DNA of 64,000 bases from Microbacterium sp. TNHR37B (GTDB lineage Bacteria > Actinomycetota > Actinomycetes > Actinomycetales > Microbacteriaceae), in NCBI RefSeq assembly GCF_001620065.1, contig NZ_LQGV01000001.1:744001-808000 (forward strand), written 5' to 3'. The stretch's first letter is position 1. Every line of letters begins with the position of its first letter. The notes beneath the pieces were generated by a model. The model searched no databases. It had not been told where the DNA came from and was given only the letters and a program-made list of their open reading frames with translations. The position numbers and the translations under genes are program-made. Positions 1-8,323 of this stretch are shown one piece after another.

Positions 1-331
1 AGGAGCCGATCACCTGCAGCGTGAAGGCGACGTTCTGGAACACCGTCTTGCCGGGAAGCAGCCGGAAGTCCTGGAAGACCGATCCGATGTGACGCCGGAA
101 GTAGGGCACCTTGCGGGTGGAGAGCGAGCGGAGGTCGCGCCCGAGCACGACGACTCGCCCCTCGCTCGGGGTGTCCTCCCGCAGGATCAGCCGGAGACAC
201 GACGACTTCCCGGAGCCGGACGCACCGACGAGGAAGACGAACTCACCACGTTGCACCTCGAAGTCGACATCGTGCAAGGCGGGTTTGCTGGTGCCGCGAT
301 ATCGCTTGGTGACCTGCTCGAACCGGATCAT
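1..331 (-). CDS. ftsE: Cell division ATP-binding protein FtsE (5' part)
   Basis: ATPase of the FtsEX complex, which couples ATP hydrolysis at the septum to activation of cell-wall hydrolases. The minus-strand frame begins at an ATG at 331 (MIRFEQVTKRYRG) and stays open to the window edge, so the C-terminal half, including the signature motif and Walker B, lies outside. Visible are the Walker A motif (GASGSGKSS, about residues 36-44) and the Q-loop region (SVFQDFRLLPGKTVFQN). It lies downstream of prfB on the same strand, the usual actinobacterial prfB-ftsE-ftsX order, which supports FtsE over another ABC ATPase. The 130 nt between the two genes hold no clear promoter or terminator. Confidence 0.93.
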   Translation of the reverse strand, partial: MIRFEQVTKRYRGTSKPALHDVDFEVQRGEFVFLVGASGSGKSSCLRLILREDTPSEGRVVVLGRDLRSLSTRKVPYFRRHIGSVFQDFRLLPGKTVFQNVAFTLQVIGS

Positions 332-461
332 GACCCGTCGAGCCTAAGCGCGCCGCGAGCCGTTGCCGGTCACGACACCCGCAGGAGCATGCGATCCCCG
401 CTCGGCGCGGAGGCGGTGACGGTCTGCGTCGACCGTCTCTCCGGCTTCCGCGGACGCGGGG

Positions 462-1574
462 TCAGTCGTCGTCGTCCTTGCGCTTGCGCCACCGGATGCC
501 TGCCGCGATCAGTCCGTCGAGGTCACCGTCGAAGACGGCGGCGGGGTTTCCCACCTCGTAGCCGGTGCGGAGGTCTTTCACGAGCTGCTGGCCGTAGAGG
601 AAGTAGGAGCGCATCTGGTCGCCCCAGCTGGCGGTGATGACGCCGGCGAGCTCCTTCTTCTTGGCCGCCTCTTCTTCCTTCTGCAGGAGCATCAGGCGCG
701 TCTGGAGCACGCGCATGGCGGCTGCGCGGTTCTGGATCTGGCTCTTCTCGTTCTGCATCGAGACGACGATGCCCGTCGGGATGTGCGTGATGCGCACGGC
801 GGAGTCGGTGGTGTTGACCGACTGCCCACCGGGGCCCGAGGAGCGGAAGACGTCGACACGGATGTCGCCTTCGGGAACCTCCACCTCCTGGGCCTCCTCC
901 ATGACGGGGATGACCTCGACGGCGGCGAAGCTCGTCTGGCGCTTGTCGGCGGATCCGAACGGGCTGATGCGCGCCAGGCGGTGCGTTCCCGCCTCGACCG
1001 ACAGGGTGCCGTACGCATAGGGGGCGTCGACCTCGAACGTGGCCGACTTGATGCCGGCGCCTTCGGCGTAGGAGGTGTCCATCACCTTGACGGGGTACTT
1101 GTGACGCTCGGCCCAGCGCAGGTACATGCGCAGGAGCATGTCGGCGAAGTCGGTCGCGTCGTCGCCACCGGCGCCGGAGCGGATGGTGACGACGGCGGAG
1201 CGCGCGTCGTACTCGCCGTCGAGGAGCGTCTGCACCTCGAGCTGTCCGATCGCGTCGCGGAGGTTGGCGAGCTCGGTGCGCGCCTCGGCGGCGGAGTCCT
1301 CGTCTTCCATCTCGTTCGCGAGTTCGACGAGCACCTCGAGATCGTCAAGGCGCTGGCCGATCTCGCTGACGCGCTTGAGCTCGGCCTGGCGGTGGCTCAG
1401 GGCGCTCGTGACCTTCTGCGCCTTCTCCGGGTCGTCCCAGAGATCGGGGGCGCCGGCCTCTTCGGACAGGCGGTCGATCTCGGCGCGGAGCCCTTCGACG
1501 TCGACCACCGCCTGGATGTCGGCGAAGGTGGAGCGCAGGGCCTGGATGTCGGCGGAGAGATCGAGTTCGAGCAT
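462..1574 (-). CDS. prfB: Peptide chain release factor 2
   Basis: Class I release factor that terminates translation at UGA and UAA. The 370-residue product has the RF2-specific SPF tripeptide ([15 protein letters not shown]) and the universal GGQ motif ([18 protein letters not shown]) that triggers peptidyl-tRNA hydrolysis. The frame is uninterrupted from the ATG at 1574, so the +1 programmed frameshift of many bacterial prfB genes is absent here. An in-frame start further upstream (1628) exists, but the ATG gives the family-typical N-terminus ([15 protein letters not shown]) and lies 8 nt after a TAGTCT -10 box. It runs toward ftsE on the same strand and is divergent to an MFS gene, with almost no space between them. 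Confidence 0.95.
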   Translation of the reverse strand: MLELDLSADIQALRSTFADIQAVVDVEGLRAEIDRLSEEAGAPDLWDDPEKAQKVTSALSHRQAELKRVSEIGQRLDDLEVLVELANEMEDEDSAAEARTELANLRDAIGQLEVQTLLDGEYDARSAVVTIRSGAGGDDATDFADMLLRMYLRWAERHKYPVKVMDTSYAEGAGIKSATFEVDAPYAYGTLSVEAGTHRLARISPFGSADKRQTSFAAVEVIPVMEEAQEVEVPEGDIRVDVFRSSGPGGQSVNTTDSAVRITHIPTGIVVSMQNEKSQIQNRAAAMRVLQTRLMLLQKEEEAAKKKELAGVITASWGDQMRSYFLYGQQLVKDLRTGYEVGNPAAVFDGDLDGLIAAGIRWRKRKDDDD

Positions 1575-1582
1575 GACACTCC

Positions 1583-1592
1583 AGACTAACGT
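1583..1592. promoter_or_regulatory. Overlapping divergent -10 boxes for prfB and the MFS gene
   Basis: On the minus strand TAGTCT (1588-1583) lies 8 nt before the prfB ATG. On the plus strand TAACGT (1587-1592) lies 7 nt before GTG 1600. The two hexamers share two base pairs. Both fit the short-leader pattern seen elsewhere in the window. No convincing -35 was found. Confidence 0.5.
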
Positions 1593-1599
1593 GGAAAGG

Positions 1600-2877
1600 G
1601 TGACCGCCGCCGACTCCCCCGACCCCATCGGGAGGATGCTGTGGCGACTCGCGCCGATGATCTACGGCCCGACCGTCCTGTTCGCGCTCGGTGAGGGCGC
1701 CCTCCTTCCCCTCCTTCCCGTCTTCGCGTCGCAGTTGGGCGCCGATGTTCCCACCGCGGCGCTCGTCGCCTCGGCCCTCGTGGTGGGTCAGCTCTGCGGC
1801 AACCTGCCGGCGGGGTGGGCCGTCGCCCGCATCGGCGAGCGAGCCGCGATGGCGATCGGCGGCGGGGTGGCGATGGCGGCCGTCGTGGGCGTGGTCTTCG
1901 CGCCCAACCTGGCGGTCCTGGCTCTGTCGGTGTTCGCGATCGGACTGAGTGCGGCGGCGTTCGGGCTCGCCCGGCACGCCTTCATGACCACGCGAGTGCC
2001 GCTGTCGTTCCGGGCGCGGGCGCTGTCGCTGCTCGGCGGCACGTTCCGGCTGGGCATGTTCGTCGGTCCGTTCTTGGCGGCGGCGCTGCTGGCGGTCTTC
2101 GACGACCCGCGCGCGACGGCGTGGTTCTTCGGCATCTGCCTGGTCGCGGCCGTGACGCTGGTGCTGACGGGGCAAGATCCCGAGCGACTGGTGCCGGCGA
2201 CTCCCCCGCCCGGCGCCGCGTCGGGGGCCACGGATGCCGATACCGGCGAACCGGTGACTGGCCCCGTTCAGGTGCCGCGCCGGGAACCCGGGACCGGGGT
2301 GATCCGCACGATGTGGCGCCACCGGCGGGTGCTGTCGCGTCTGGGCGTGGCTGCGGCCTCATTGTCGGCGGTGCGCTCGGCCCGGCAGGTGGTGCTGCCG
2401 GTGTGGGGCGTGTCGATCGGCCTGGATGCCCAGACGATCGCCCTCGTCGTAGGAATCTCGGGAGCGATCGACTTCGCCCTGTTCTACGCCAGCGGCCAGG
2501 TGATGGACCGCTTCGGGCGACTGTGGGCTGCGCTCCCTGCAATGCTGCTGATGGGCGTGGGGTTCCTCGCGCTGTCGGTGACGCACGACGGCGATCAGGC
2601 CGCGATGTGGTTCGGCGTGTTCGCGGCGGTGCTCGGGGTGGGCAATGGACTCTCGAGCGGCATCCTCCTCACACTCGGAGCGGACGCGGCCCCGCAGAGC
2701 GATCCGGCCGCGTTCCTGGGCTCTTGGCGGACGCTCACCGATGCCGGTGGCGCCGTCGCTCCACTGCTCGTCTCCGCCACCGCCGCCGTGTTCTCCTTTC
2801 CGGTGGCCACCGGAGTCATGGGCGTGATCGGTCTTCTCGGTGCCGCCGCCTTCGTCCGCTGGGTGCCACGCCCCTGA
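1600..2877 (+). CDS. MFS family transporter
   Basis: Secondary transporter of the major facilitator superfamily in the inner membrane; the substrate cannot be told from sequence. The 425-residue protein has about 12 hydrophobic segments in two halves (for example [20 protein letters not shown] and, after a hydrophilic central loop rich in Pro/Gly/Thr, [19 protein letters not shown]). The start is uncertain. ATG 1573 overlaps the prfB start codon on the other strand. GTG 1600 is preferred because TAACGT lies 7 nt upstream of it, and ATG 1636 is also possible. The gene ends 11 nt before the convergent membrane-protein gene at 2889. Confidence 0.85.
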   Translation: MTAADSPDPIGRMLWRLAPMIYGPTVLFALGEGALLPLLPVFASQLGADVPTAALVASALVVGQLCGNLPAGWAVARIGERAAMAIGGGVAMAAVVGVVFAPNLAVLALSVFAIGLSAAAFGLARHAFMTTRVPLSFRARALSLLGGTFRLGMFVGPFLAAALLAVFDDPRATAWFFGICLVAAVTLVLTGQDPERLVPATPPPGAASGATDADTGEPVTGPVQVPRREPGTGVIRTMWRHRRVLSRLGVAAASLSAVRSARQVVLPVWGVSIGLDAQTIALVVGISGAIDFALFYASGQVMDRFGRLWAALPAMLLMGVGFLALSVTHDGDQAAMWFGVFAAVLGVGNGLSSGILLTLGADAAPQSDPAAFLGSWRTLTDAGGAVAPLLVSATAAVFSFPVATGVMGVIGLLGAAAFVRWVPRP

Positions 2878-2888
2878 TCGGTTGACTC

Positions 2889-3128
2889 CTATACGTGCGA
2901 GTCGTCGCGGGCGGACCGCACGATGTCGCGTTCCAGCAGGCGATAGCCCAGGTACTGCAGGCCCGCGAGCAAGAGCAGGCCGACGACCGCGACGACCCAC
3001 CACGGCACGAACGGCTCGATCCAGATCGCCGCGACGTAGTACGCCGCGAGCACCGCGACAACGAGACCGATGCGCGGCAGGGTGCCGAAGAGGGCACGCG
3101 TGGCTTGAAGGCTGAGGACTCTTCTCAT
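2889..3128 (-). CDS. Small two-helix membrane protein, unknown function
   Basis: Product of about 79 residues (MRRVLSLQATRALFG...) with two hydrophobic segments (IGLVVAVLAAYYVAAIWI and WWVVAVVGLLLLAGLQYLGY) and a charged C-terminus (LERDIVRSARDDSHV). It follows the last Tad gene on the same strand by about 35 nt and may be cotranscribed, but it has no pilin or Tad signature. The start at 3128 is chosen for a GAGG sequence 9 nt upstream; ATG 3137 is an alternative. I do not recognise the family. Confidence 0.6.
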   Translation of the reverse strand: MRRVLSLQATRALFGTLPRIGLVVAVLAAYYVAAIWIEPFVPWWVVAVVGLLLLAGLQYLGYRLLERDIVRSARDDSHV

Positions 3129-3163
3129 TCGATCCATCCTCGCCGCTTCAGCACCCAACCCTT

Positions 3164-3580
3164 TCATCCCAGAGCCGTACGGCTGGTCGCGGTCGAAGTG
3201 AGAACGACGCCGTCGGGGACGAAGAGACCGACCAGCGGCGGCCGCCACACCGCCTCGATCGTCACCCGCGCAGACGAGCCATCGGGGGTGTCCGCGCGGA
3301 CGAGTCGCATGTCGTCTGCGCCGCCGAGCAGCAGACGCGCCTGTTCCGCGACGCCCTCATCCGTCAGGCGAGCAACGGGGACACCGTTGTTCACCTCGAT
3401 GATGAAGCCGTCAGCTCCCGCGAGCGCAGCAGCGTCCGCGACGGCGTCGACACGCTTCTGCATCAGGTAGAGACTCGTCGCACTGACACTGACGAGCACC
3501 AGCGCGATCGCCAACAGCGCGTATCCGAGAGTCAGCAGCAGGATGCTCCCCTCATCGTCAGGTTCATCCGACTCCGTCAC
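3164..3580 (-). CDS. TadG-like / TadE-like minor pilus protein
   Basis: Last pilus gene of the Tad operon, encoding a 138-residue protein with one N-terminal membrane helix (SILLLTLGYALLAIALVLVS) followed by an extracytoplasmic domain containing the 'AVADAAALAGAD' stretch common in TadE/TadG-type and Rv3654c-like proteins. Its first hydrophobic residues follow a Gly but lack a Glu at +5, so it may be a membrane-anchored protein and not a processed pseudopilin. It starts at a GTG that overlaps the stop of the upstream tadF-like gene (GTGA), which indicates translational coupling. Confidence 0.75.
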   Translation of the reverse strand: MTESDEPDDEGSILLLTLGYALLAIALVLVSVSATSLYLMQKRVDAVADAAALAGADGFIIEVNNGVPVARLTDEGVAEQARLLLGGADDMRLVRADTPDGSSARVTIEAVWRPPLVGLFVPDGVVLTSTATSRTALG

Positions 3581-4068
3581 GGCTCACCACCCCACGTGCG
3601 CGCCACTTTTTGTGAGGCCGCGGCATCGACAGTCACGCGCGCCGCTCGCTCCAGCCCGAGAACGGGTGGCACGAGTGGGAGCGCGACCTCGGCGCGCAGC
3701 GTCACCAGGATCACCGCGCCGGCGCGGGGGCATTCGACTCCCTGCGGGCGGCAACGCAGCTCGACCTGCACAGAGCCGGGCTCCATCCCATACTCGCGTT
3801 CGATTGCCGCCAGCACGCGCTGAGACCGGATGTCGGCGTCGTCCCGATCCTCCGACGTGGCGATCGTGCGCGCCAGGTAGCGCGCACCCGCTTCCACGGC
3901 GAAGGCGTGCCCTTGAATCTGTCCGAGCGCAATGATCAGGTACACGATCGGGACGAGGAGCACGGCGCCGGCAGCAATGAATTCCAGCGACGCCGAGCCG
4001 GCGTCGCCTGTTCCTACAGTGTCTCCGTCGCAGAGCCGCGACTCACGGGAGCGTCTCCGCAGGCGCAC
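3577..4068 (-). CDS. TadE/TadF-family pseudopilin
   Basis: Pseudopilin-like minor protein of the Flp/Tad pilus. After a basic N-terminus (MRLRRRSRESRL) it carries a prepilin-type junction, DAG|SASLEF, with Glu at +5, then a hydrophobic helix (IAAGAVLLVPIVYLIIALGQ) and a periplasmic domain with two cysteines (ELRCRPQGVECPR) that could form a disulfide. GTG 4068 is preferred over ATG 4101 because GGGAGG lies 9 nt upstream. It overlaps the tadE gene by about 26 nt and the tadG-like gene by 4 nt. Confidence 0.78.
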   Translation of the reverse strand: MRLRRRSRESRLCDGDTVGTGDAGSASLEFIAAGAVLLVPIVYLIIALGQIQGHAFAVEAGARYLARTIATSEDRDDADIRSQRVLAAIEREYGMEPGSVQVELRCRPQGVECPRAGAVILVTLRAEVALPLVPPVLGLERAARVTVDAAASQKVARTWGGEP

Positions 4069-4429
4069 GACCGACCACCTCCCAACCACCCGGGACTCCA
4101 AAGGGCCCGACCAGGGGAAGAGTCGCCGTCACCGTGACCTCGACCGACGGCTCACCGAGGAAGGTGACCTCTCGCGCGGTGACCTGCTCGACGAAGCCCC
4201 GCCCGACGGCGCGCTCGACCACGTGGCGAGCGCGGATCGCGCCGTCCGCCGCATCGACGTCGGCGAGCGCGCCGTAATAGGCGCCTTCGACCGCGGCGTC
4301 GTGCACGACGTTCCGGAGATACACCGCCACCCCGACCTGGAGAACCCCGAGGGTCAGGAACGTCACGAGAATGCCGACGAGGAGAAACTCGACAGAGGCC
4401 GAGCCACGATCGTCGGCGGTGTCCGTCAG
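4043..4429 (-). CDS. tadE: TadE-family pseudopilin (non-canonical start)
   Basis: Pseudopilin of the Tad pilus. The prepilin junction RG|SASVEF, with Glu at +5, precedes a hydrophobic helix (LLVGILVTFLTLGVLQVGVAVY) and a globular domain ending VVGRAPAETLP. Between the previous gene's stop codon and the signal sequence there is no ATG, GTG or TTG in frame. The given start is a CTG that overlaps the upstream stop (CTGA) and yields 128 residues, a normal TadE length. GTG or ATG codons in frame at 4615 and 4654 would require reading through the whole pilin gene. The reading frame is certain; the start is not. Confidence 0.7.
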   Translation of the reverse strand: MTDTADDRGSASVEFLLVGILVTFLTLGVLQVGVAVYLRNVVHDAAVEGAYYGALADVDAADGAIRARHVVERAVGRGFVEQVTAREVTFLGEPSVEVTVTATLPLVGPFGVPGGWEVVGRAPAETLP

Positions 4430-4617
4430 AAGCCGGAGACGCGACTGATCGCTTGCTCGAAGAGGTTGGCGAGTGCCGGACCGGCCAACGCCCAGATCGC
4501 CACCACGAGTCCCGCCGTCATCAACGTCACCAGCACCCAGCCGGGAACATCTCCGCGCTCGTCCTCCCCGAACCCGGAGGTCCGCGCACGCCACCTCTTC
4601 CACAGCCTGTTCCACAT
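4426..4617 (-). CDS. Small Flp-pilin-like membrane protein
   Basis: A 63-residue protein with a basic, Trp-rich N-terminus (MWNRLWKRWRAR), an acidic patch (GEDERG) and one membrane helix (WVLVTLMTAGLVVAIWALAG). Size, position between tadC and tadE, and architecture fit a Flp-type pilin. The segment after the putative cleavage glycine reads DVPGW, so the +5 Glu typical of Flp pilins is missing. A good ribosome site (GAGGGGAGA) lies upstream. It may be the structural subunit or an accessory membrane peptide. Confidence 0.7.
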   Translation of the reverse strand: MWNRLWKRWRARTSGFGEDERGDVPGWVLVTLMTAGLVVAIWALAGPALANLFEQAISRVSGF

Positions 4618-4650
4618 GTTCTCTCCCCTCTTCAGTGATCACGACACCGC

Positions 4651-5568
4651 TCACCCCACACCCAGGCGCAGCATGACGATTCCTGGAAAAACCGCGAACA
4701 ACACCGACAACGGCAGGAGCAGAAACACGAGCGGGAGGAGCATCGCGATCTCCTTGCGTCCGGCGAGCTCCAGGAGGTCTCGTTTGGCTCCTTCGCGCGC
4801 ATCGGCTGCTTGATCCTGCAGCACCTGCGCGAGAGGAGCGCCGCGGTCGATCGCCGCGACGATGTGATCCACAGCCCGCCCCAGGGCCGCGACGTCCAGG
4901 CGCTGTGAGACGGCCCGCAACGCGTCGCTCAGATTGGATCCCGTGCCGCTCTCCACGACTGCCCGACGAATCTCGCCCGTCAGCTCGCCCGTGCCGACGT
5001 TCCCGACACGGTGCAGGGCGTCCCGCAGCCCCTCGCCTGCCGCGAGGCAGAGTGAGAGGAACTCCAACACCGTGGGGAGCTCGTCCTCGATGCGGACGCG
5101 TCGCTGCTGGGCCCGCCGCGTGAGTCGCATCTCACAGACCGCCGCGGCCACACCACCACCCAGAGGCGCGAGCATCGTGGCCGCGGGGCCTCCCCCACCC
5201 CACACCGCCAGAGCGACAGCAACGAGCGCGCCGATCAGGACACCCCCGAGTCCCCAGCCCAACTGCACGGAGCGAAACGATGCGACCGACTGCATCGATC
5301 CCGCTTGTTGGAGGCGCCGGGCGACCTGCGCGTGCCCGCCGATCTGTCCGAGGAGTCGGTGAAGCCGCGCAACTCCCGTCGCCGACCCCGTCGGCCCCGC
5401 GACAGGTGTCAGCCCCAGCGGGTCGGCGATGTCACGCAGGTACGGCGCAATCCGGCGCGTGAGCGTCGGTGCCGCCCACTGCGGAACGCGCGTTCCGAGG
5501 AGGAGCACCCCCGTCGCGAGCGCACCGCCGAGAATGACGGCCAGGGCCACGTCGCTGAGCAGACTCAC
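4651..5568 (-). CDS. tadC: Type II secretion F-family protein TadC
   Basis: Inner-membrane platform protein of the Tad pilus, of the GspF/PilC superfamily. The 305-residue product has an N-terminal helix, a central pair of helices (LGWGLGGVLIGALVAVALAVW), the cytosolic T2SSF domain (DELPTVLEFLSLCLAAGEGLRDAL ... QDQAADAREGAKRDLLELAGRKEIAMLLPLVF) and a final helix. It starts at a GTG overlapping the tadB stop (GTGA). TadC and TadB probably act as a pair with the TadA ATPase. Confidence 0.88.
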   Translation of the reverse strand: MSLLSDVALAVILGGALATGVLLLGTRVPQWAAPTLTRRIAPYLRDIADPLGLTPVAGPTGSATGVARLHRLLGQIGGHAQVARRLQQAGSMQSVASFRSVQLGWGLGGVLIGALVAVALAVWGGGGPAATMLAPLGGGVAAAVCEMRLTRRAQQRRVRIEDELPTVLEFLSLCLAAGEGLRDALHRVGNVGTGELTGEIRRAVVESGTGSNLSDALRAVSQRLDVAALGRAVDHIVAAIDRGAPLAQVLQDQAADAREGAKRDLLELAGRKEIAMLLPLVFLLLPLSVLFAVFPGIVMLRLGVG

Positions 5569-6422
5569 CCGAACCACCGCTGTGGTTCCGGGAGCCGGCC
5601 CAGCCGGACCATGAGTCGATACGCGGCGACCGATACGCCCGCTCCGGCGAGGACCAGGATGAACCCCTCCGGAGACCCATACGCCCGGGACCCCTCGGGG
5701 CGGGCAGCCAGCAGTCCCAGCACGAGCCACGGCGCCACGACCCCCAAGACGGCAGCGCCGCGGGTCCACGACTGACGCGCTTCGATCTCTCCCCGCAGGG
5801 CGGCGTCCGTACGGACCGACGCCGACAGCGCGCGGAGCACCGCGGTCAGTTCGGTTCCTCCCACCTGACGAGCCATCCGCAGCGTCTCGAGGATGCGGTC
5901 GCTCACGGAATCCCCCAGGACTGCCTTGAGCCGGAGGAGCGCGGAGTCGAAGTGCCCCGAGGCCGCCAGATCGGCCGAGAAGACCCGGAAGGCCGGCCGG
6001 AGGGCCGGCGGCGCGGACTCGGCGAGCGACGCCACCCCGTCCGGGAGCGACATCCCCGACCGCACGGACGCGACGAGAAGATCGCAGACATCCGGCCAGA
6101 GCGTGCGCCGCATGCGACGCAGGCGACGAGCCCTCGAGCGCAGCCATACGACCGGCGCGTGAGCGCCGGCGGCAGCGGCGATGAGGGCGACCGCGAGAAG
6201 GCCCGTCACGAGCCAGGCCACCGACGCGCTGCCGGCCGCTGCGCCCACCGAAAACATCGCGAGACGCGCGGCCGGGATGTGCGCGTATCCGGCCACGTCG
6301 AGCAGACGTCGAGCGCGCCCCTCCTCGCGTACGGCGACACGATGCTCGACCGGCGGCCAGAGCCAGGGGGACAGGATGAGGAGAATGCCCGCCGCCAACA
6401 CCCCGCCGAGGAACACGGTCAT
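5565..6422 (-). CDS. tadB: Type II secretion F-family protein TadB
   Basis: Second membrane platform protein of the Tad secretion system, 285 residues. It has two N-terminal helices (VFLGGVLAAGILLILSPW and a region around SVAWLVTGLLAVALIAAAAG), a cytosolic T2SSF domain (LWPDVCDLLVASVRSGMSLPDGV ... GGTELTAVLRALSASVRTDAALRGEIEARQSW) and two C-terminal helices. ATG 6422 overlaps the tadA stop (ATGA), so the three genes are coupled. Confidence 0.88.
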   Translation of the reverse strand: MTVFLGGVLAAGILLILSPWLWPPVEHRVAVREEGRARRLLDVAGYAHIPAARLAMFSVGAAAGSASVAWLVTGLLAVALIAAAAGAHAPVVWLRSRARRLRRMRRTLWPDVCDLLVASVRSGMSLPDGVASLAESAPPALRPAFRVFSADLAASGHFDSALLRLKAVLGDSVSDRILETLRMARQVGGTELTAVLRALSASVRTDAALRGEIEARQSWTRGAAVLGVVAPWLVLGLLAARPEGSRAYGSPEGFILVLAGAGVSVAAYRLMVRLGRLPEPQRWFG

Positions 6423-7585
6423 CGAGGTTCCCCTTCGCCGAGCGCACGGGTCTCGATGACCCCGTCGACGACGCGCCCGGTCACCTCGACGACTTCCGGC
6501 ACGACCCGTCGGCCGTCGCCTCGGCGGGCGCAGTGCAGCACGAAGTCGACCGCCGAGGCCACCGCAGGAAGGACGAACGAGGAGTCGATGTTCCGTCCGG
6601 CCAGGAGCGGCAAGGACGCGAGCTTGCGCAGAGCGTCGGCTGCCGAGTTCGCGTGGATGGTCGCCGCGCCGGGAACGCCCGTGTTGAGCGCGAGCAGGAG
6701 GTCGAGCGCCTCCGCACCGCGCACCTCACCGATCACGAGACGGTCCGGTCGCATCCGGAGCGCCTCCTTCACCAGCCGACGGAGGGTGACCTCCCCCGTT
6801 CCCTCCAAACCGGGCTGTCTCCCCTGCATCGCAACGACGTCGGGAGCAGTGATCGCCAGTTCGAACGTCTCCTCCACAGTGACGACCCGCTGGGATTGAT
6901 CGGCCGCATCGATCAGTGCCCCCAAGAGCGTCGTCTTCCCCGCGTGCGTCGCACCGGAGACGAGGAACGACTTCCCGGCGTCGATCGCCGCCACGATCCA
7001 TTCGGCGGTGCGCTCGGTGAGCGACCCGGCCGCCACCAGCGCCGGAAGGCTTCGCACGCCCGGCACGAACTTGCGAATGTTCACCGCCCAATGCCGGCGC
7101 GTGACATCGGGGATGACGACGTGGAGTCGCGAGCCGTCAGGAAGAGACGCGTCCACGAACGGGTGGCTGAGGTCCACGCGACGACCGGTCGCGTGGAGCA
7201 TGCGTTCGACGAGGTCGCGCACCTCCTCCTCCGTCAACCGCAGCGGCAGGCGCTCACTGCGACCCTCACGGGCGCAGAAGACCCGGTCGGGCGCATTGAT
7301 CCAGATCTCCTCGACCGTCGCGTCGTCCATCAACGGCTGCACCACGCCGTATCCCGAGACGCTCGCGAGGATCGCCCGCACGGCCGCCTCCTCGTCGTCG
7401 ACGGAGGCAACGCCGCGCGAGGGCGCGAAGTCGTTGTGCCGCTGGATCTCGGCCAGCACCAAGCGTCTCGCGCGCTCGGGATGGCGCATCGGATCCACCT
7501 GCTCGACGCGGAAGACATCTCGCACCCGTTCGCTCAACGCGCGCGTCACGGAGAGATCCTCGGCGGCATCGATCAGCGGAAACAT
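6419..7585 (-). CDS. tadA: Tad pilus assembly ATPase TadA (CpaF/VirB11 family)
   Basis: Secretion ATPase that powers pilin export and assembly. About 388 residues; Walker A is SGATHAGKTTL, followed by the Asp/Glu-rich Walker B region (RLVIGEVRGAEALDLL) and the ATIHANSAADALRKL motif typical of the family. ATG 7585 (MFPLIDAAEDLSVT) is chosen because AGGA lies 8 nt upstream; ATG 7594 and GTG 7633 are alternatives. It is the first Tad gene here. No tadZ, tadV prepilin peptidase or rcpC lies upstream in the window, so those functions must be encoded elsewhere if the pilus is built. Confidence 0.9.
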   Translation of the reverse strand: MFPLIDAAEDLSVTRALSERVRDVFRVEQVDPMRHPERARRLVLAEIQRHNDFAPSRGVASVDDEEAAVRAILASVSGYGVVQPLMDDATVEEIWINAPDRVFCAREGRSERLPLRLTEEEVRDLVERMLHATGRRVDLSHPFVDASLPDGSRLHVVIPDVTRRHWAVNIRKFVPGVRSLPALVAAGSLTERTAEWIVAAIDAGKSFLVSGATHAGKTTLLGALIDAADQSQRVVTVEETFELAITAPDVVAMQGRQPGLEGTGEVTLRRLVKEALRMRPDRLVIGEVRGAEALDLLLALNTGVPGAATIHANSAADALRKLASLPLLAGRNIDSSFVLPAVASAVDFVLHCARRGDGRRVVPEVVEVTGRVVDGVIETRALGEGEPR

Positions 7586-7657
7586 CGCGATCATCCTGAC
7601 GAACCCGCCGGCCAAGCCTCCGAAGTTATCCACACCGCCCGCGGGCGGTGCGTGCCG

Positions 7658-8320
7658 TCAGAGGTCGCGGCGAGCGTAGAGGCGCGCGGCCACCGCGCGG
7701 GACGCGATTCCCAGGCCCAGCACGACGACGAGTGCGCTCACAGCGAGCCACACCGGCGGCACCGAGGTCAGCGCCGCCGCGACGGCCTCCCCCGCCTCGG
7801 GCACGAGGCCTCCGACGAGCACGACGACCACGACGATCGCGGCGGGCACCGCGAATCCCACCGTGCGTGCGCGGGTGGCGCCCACCGCGAAGTACAGCGG
7901 CAGCTCGATCGAGAGGACCACCGCTGCCACCGCAAGGCTCCCCGCGGCGATGCCGAGCGCGAGCGGGAAGTCGAAACCCGTCGCCAAGGCCTTCGCTGCG
8001 AGCGGGGCGATGAGGAGGCCGACGGCGGTCATCGCGACGAGGATCGCGAGGGCCGTCGCGTAACGCCCCGACACGACCCTCCGTCGATCGATACCGAGAG
8101 CCCCGTAGAGGGTGTCGAGCCGGCCTCTCTCGTCGTTGCCGAACAGATACTGCGGAGCGATCATCACCGCGAACACGCCGGCGGCGGGGATCACGGCGTA
8201 GGGGCTCTGCGACGGCAGAGCGGCAGCGACCAGAAGCACGAGGGCCGGCAGCAGGAGCGACCGCGCAGACGGGCGCAGGGATCGCAGGTCGAGTCGGATG
8301 AACTGCACGACGGAGTTCAC
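7658..8320 (-). CDS. ABC transporter permease (ABC-2 type)
   Basis: Membrane subunit of an ABC exporter, 220 residues with about six hydrophobic segments (LLLPALVLLVAAAL, VIPAAGVFAVMIA, ALAILVAMTAVGLLIAPLAA, IAAGSLAVAAVVLSI, AAIVVVVVLVGGLV, WLAVSALVVVLGLGI). It starts at GTG 8320, 3 nt after the ATPase stop and behind GGAGG at suitable spacing. Together with the ATPase and the GntR gene it forms a YtrA-type operon; such transporters are often induced by cell-envelope stress, but the substrate is unknown. Confidence 0.8.
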   Translation of the reverse strand: MNSVVQFIRLDLRSLRPSARSLLLPALVLLVAAALPSQSPYAVIPAAGVFAVMIAPQYLFGNDERGRLDTLYGALGIDRRRVVSGRYATALAILVAMTAVGLLIAPLAAKALATGFDFPLALGIAAGSLAVAAVVLSIELPLYFAVGATRARTVGFAVPAAIVVVVVLVGGLVPEAGEAVAAALTSVPPVWLAVSALVVVLGLGIASRAVAARLYARRDL

Positions 8321-8323
8321 GGG

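Noticed and set aside
418..437. Hairpin GACGGTC-TGCGTC-GACCGTC downstream of prfB
   Set aside because: There is no T-run on the minus strand and ftsE follows as an expected operon member, so it is too weak to call a terminator.
1573..1600. ATG 1573 as start of the MFS gene
   Set aside because: It overlaps the prfB start codon on the other strand and has no ribosome site; GTG 1600 has a -10 box 7 nt upstream. It is kept as an alternative.
4043..4654. 203-residue version of TadE from ATG 4654
   Set aside because: It would read through the whole pilin-like gene with a meaningless Arg/Gly-rich N-terminus; the CTG start gives a normal TadE.
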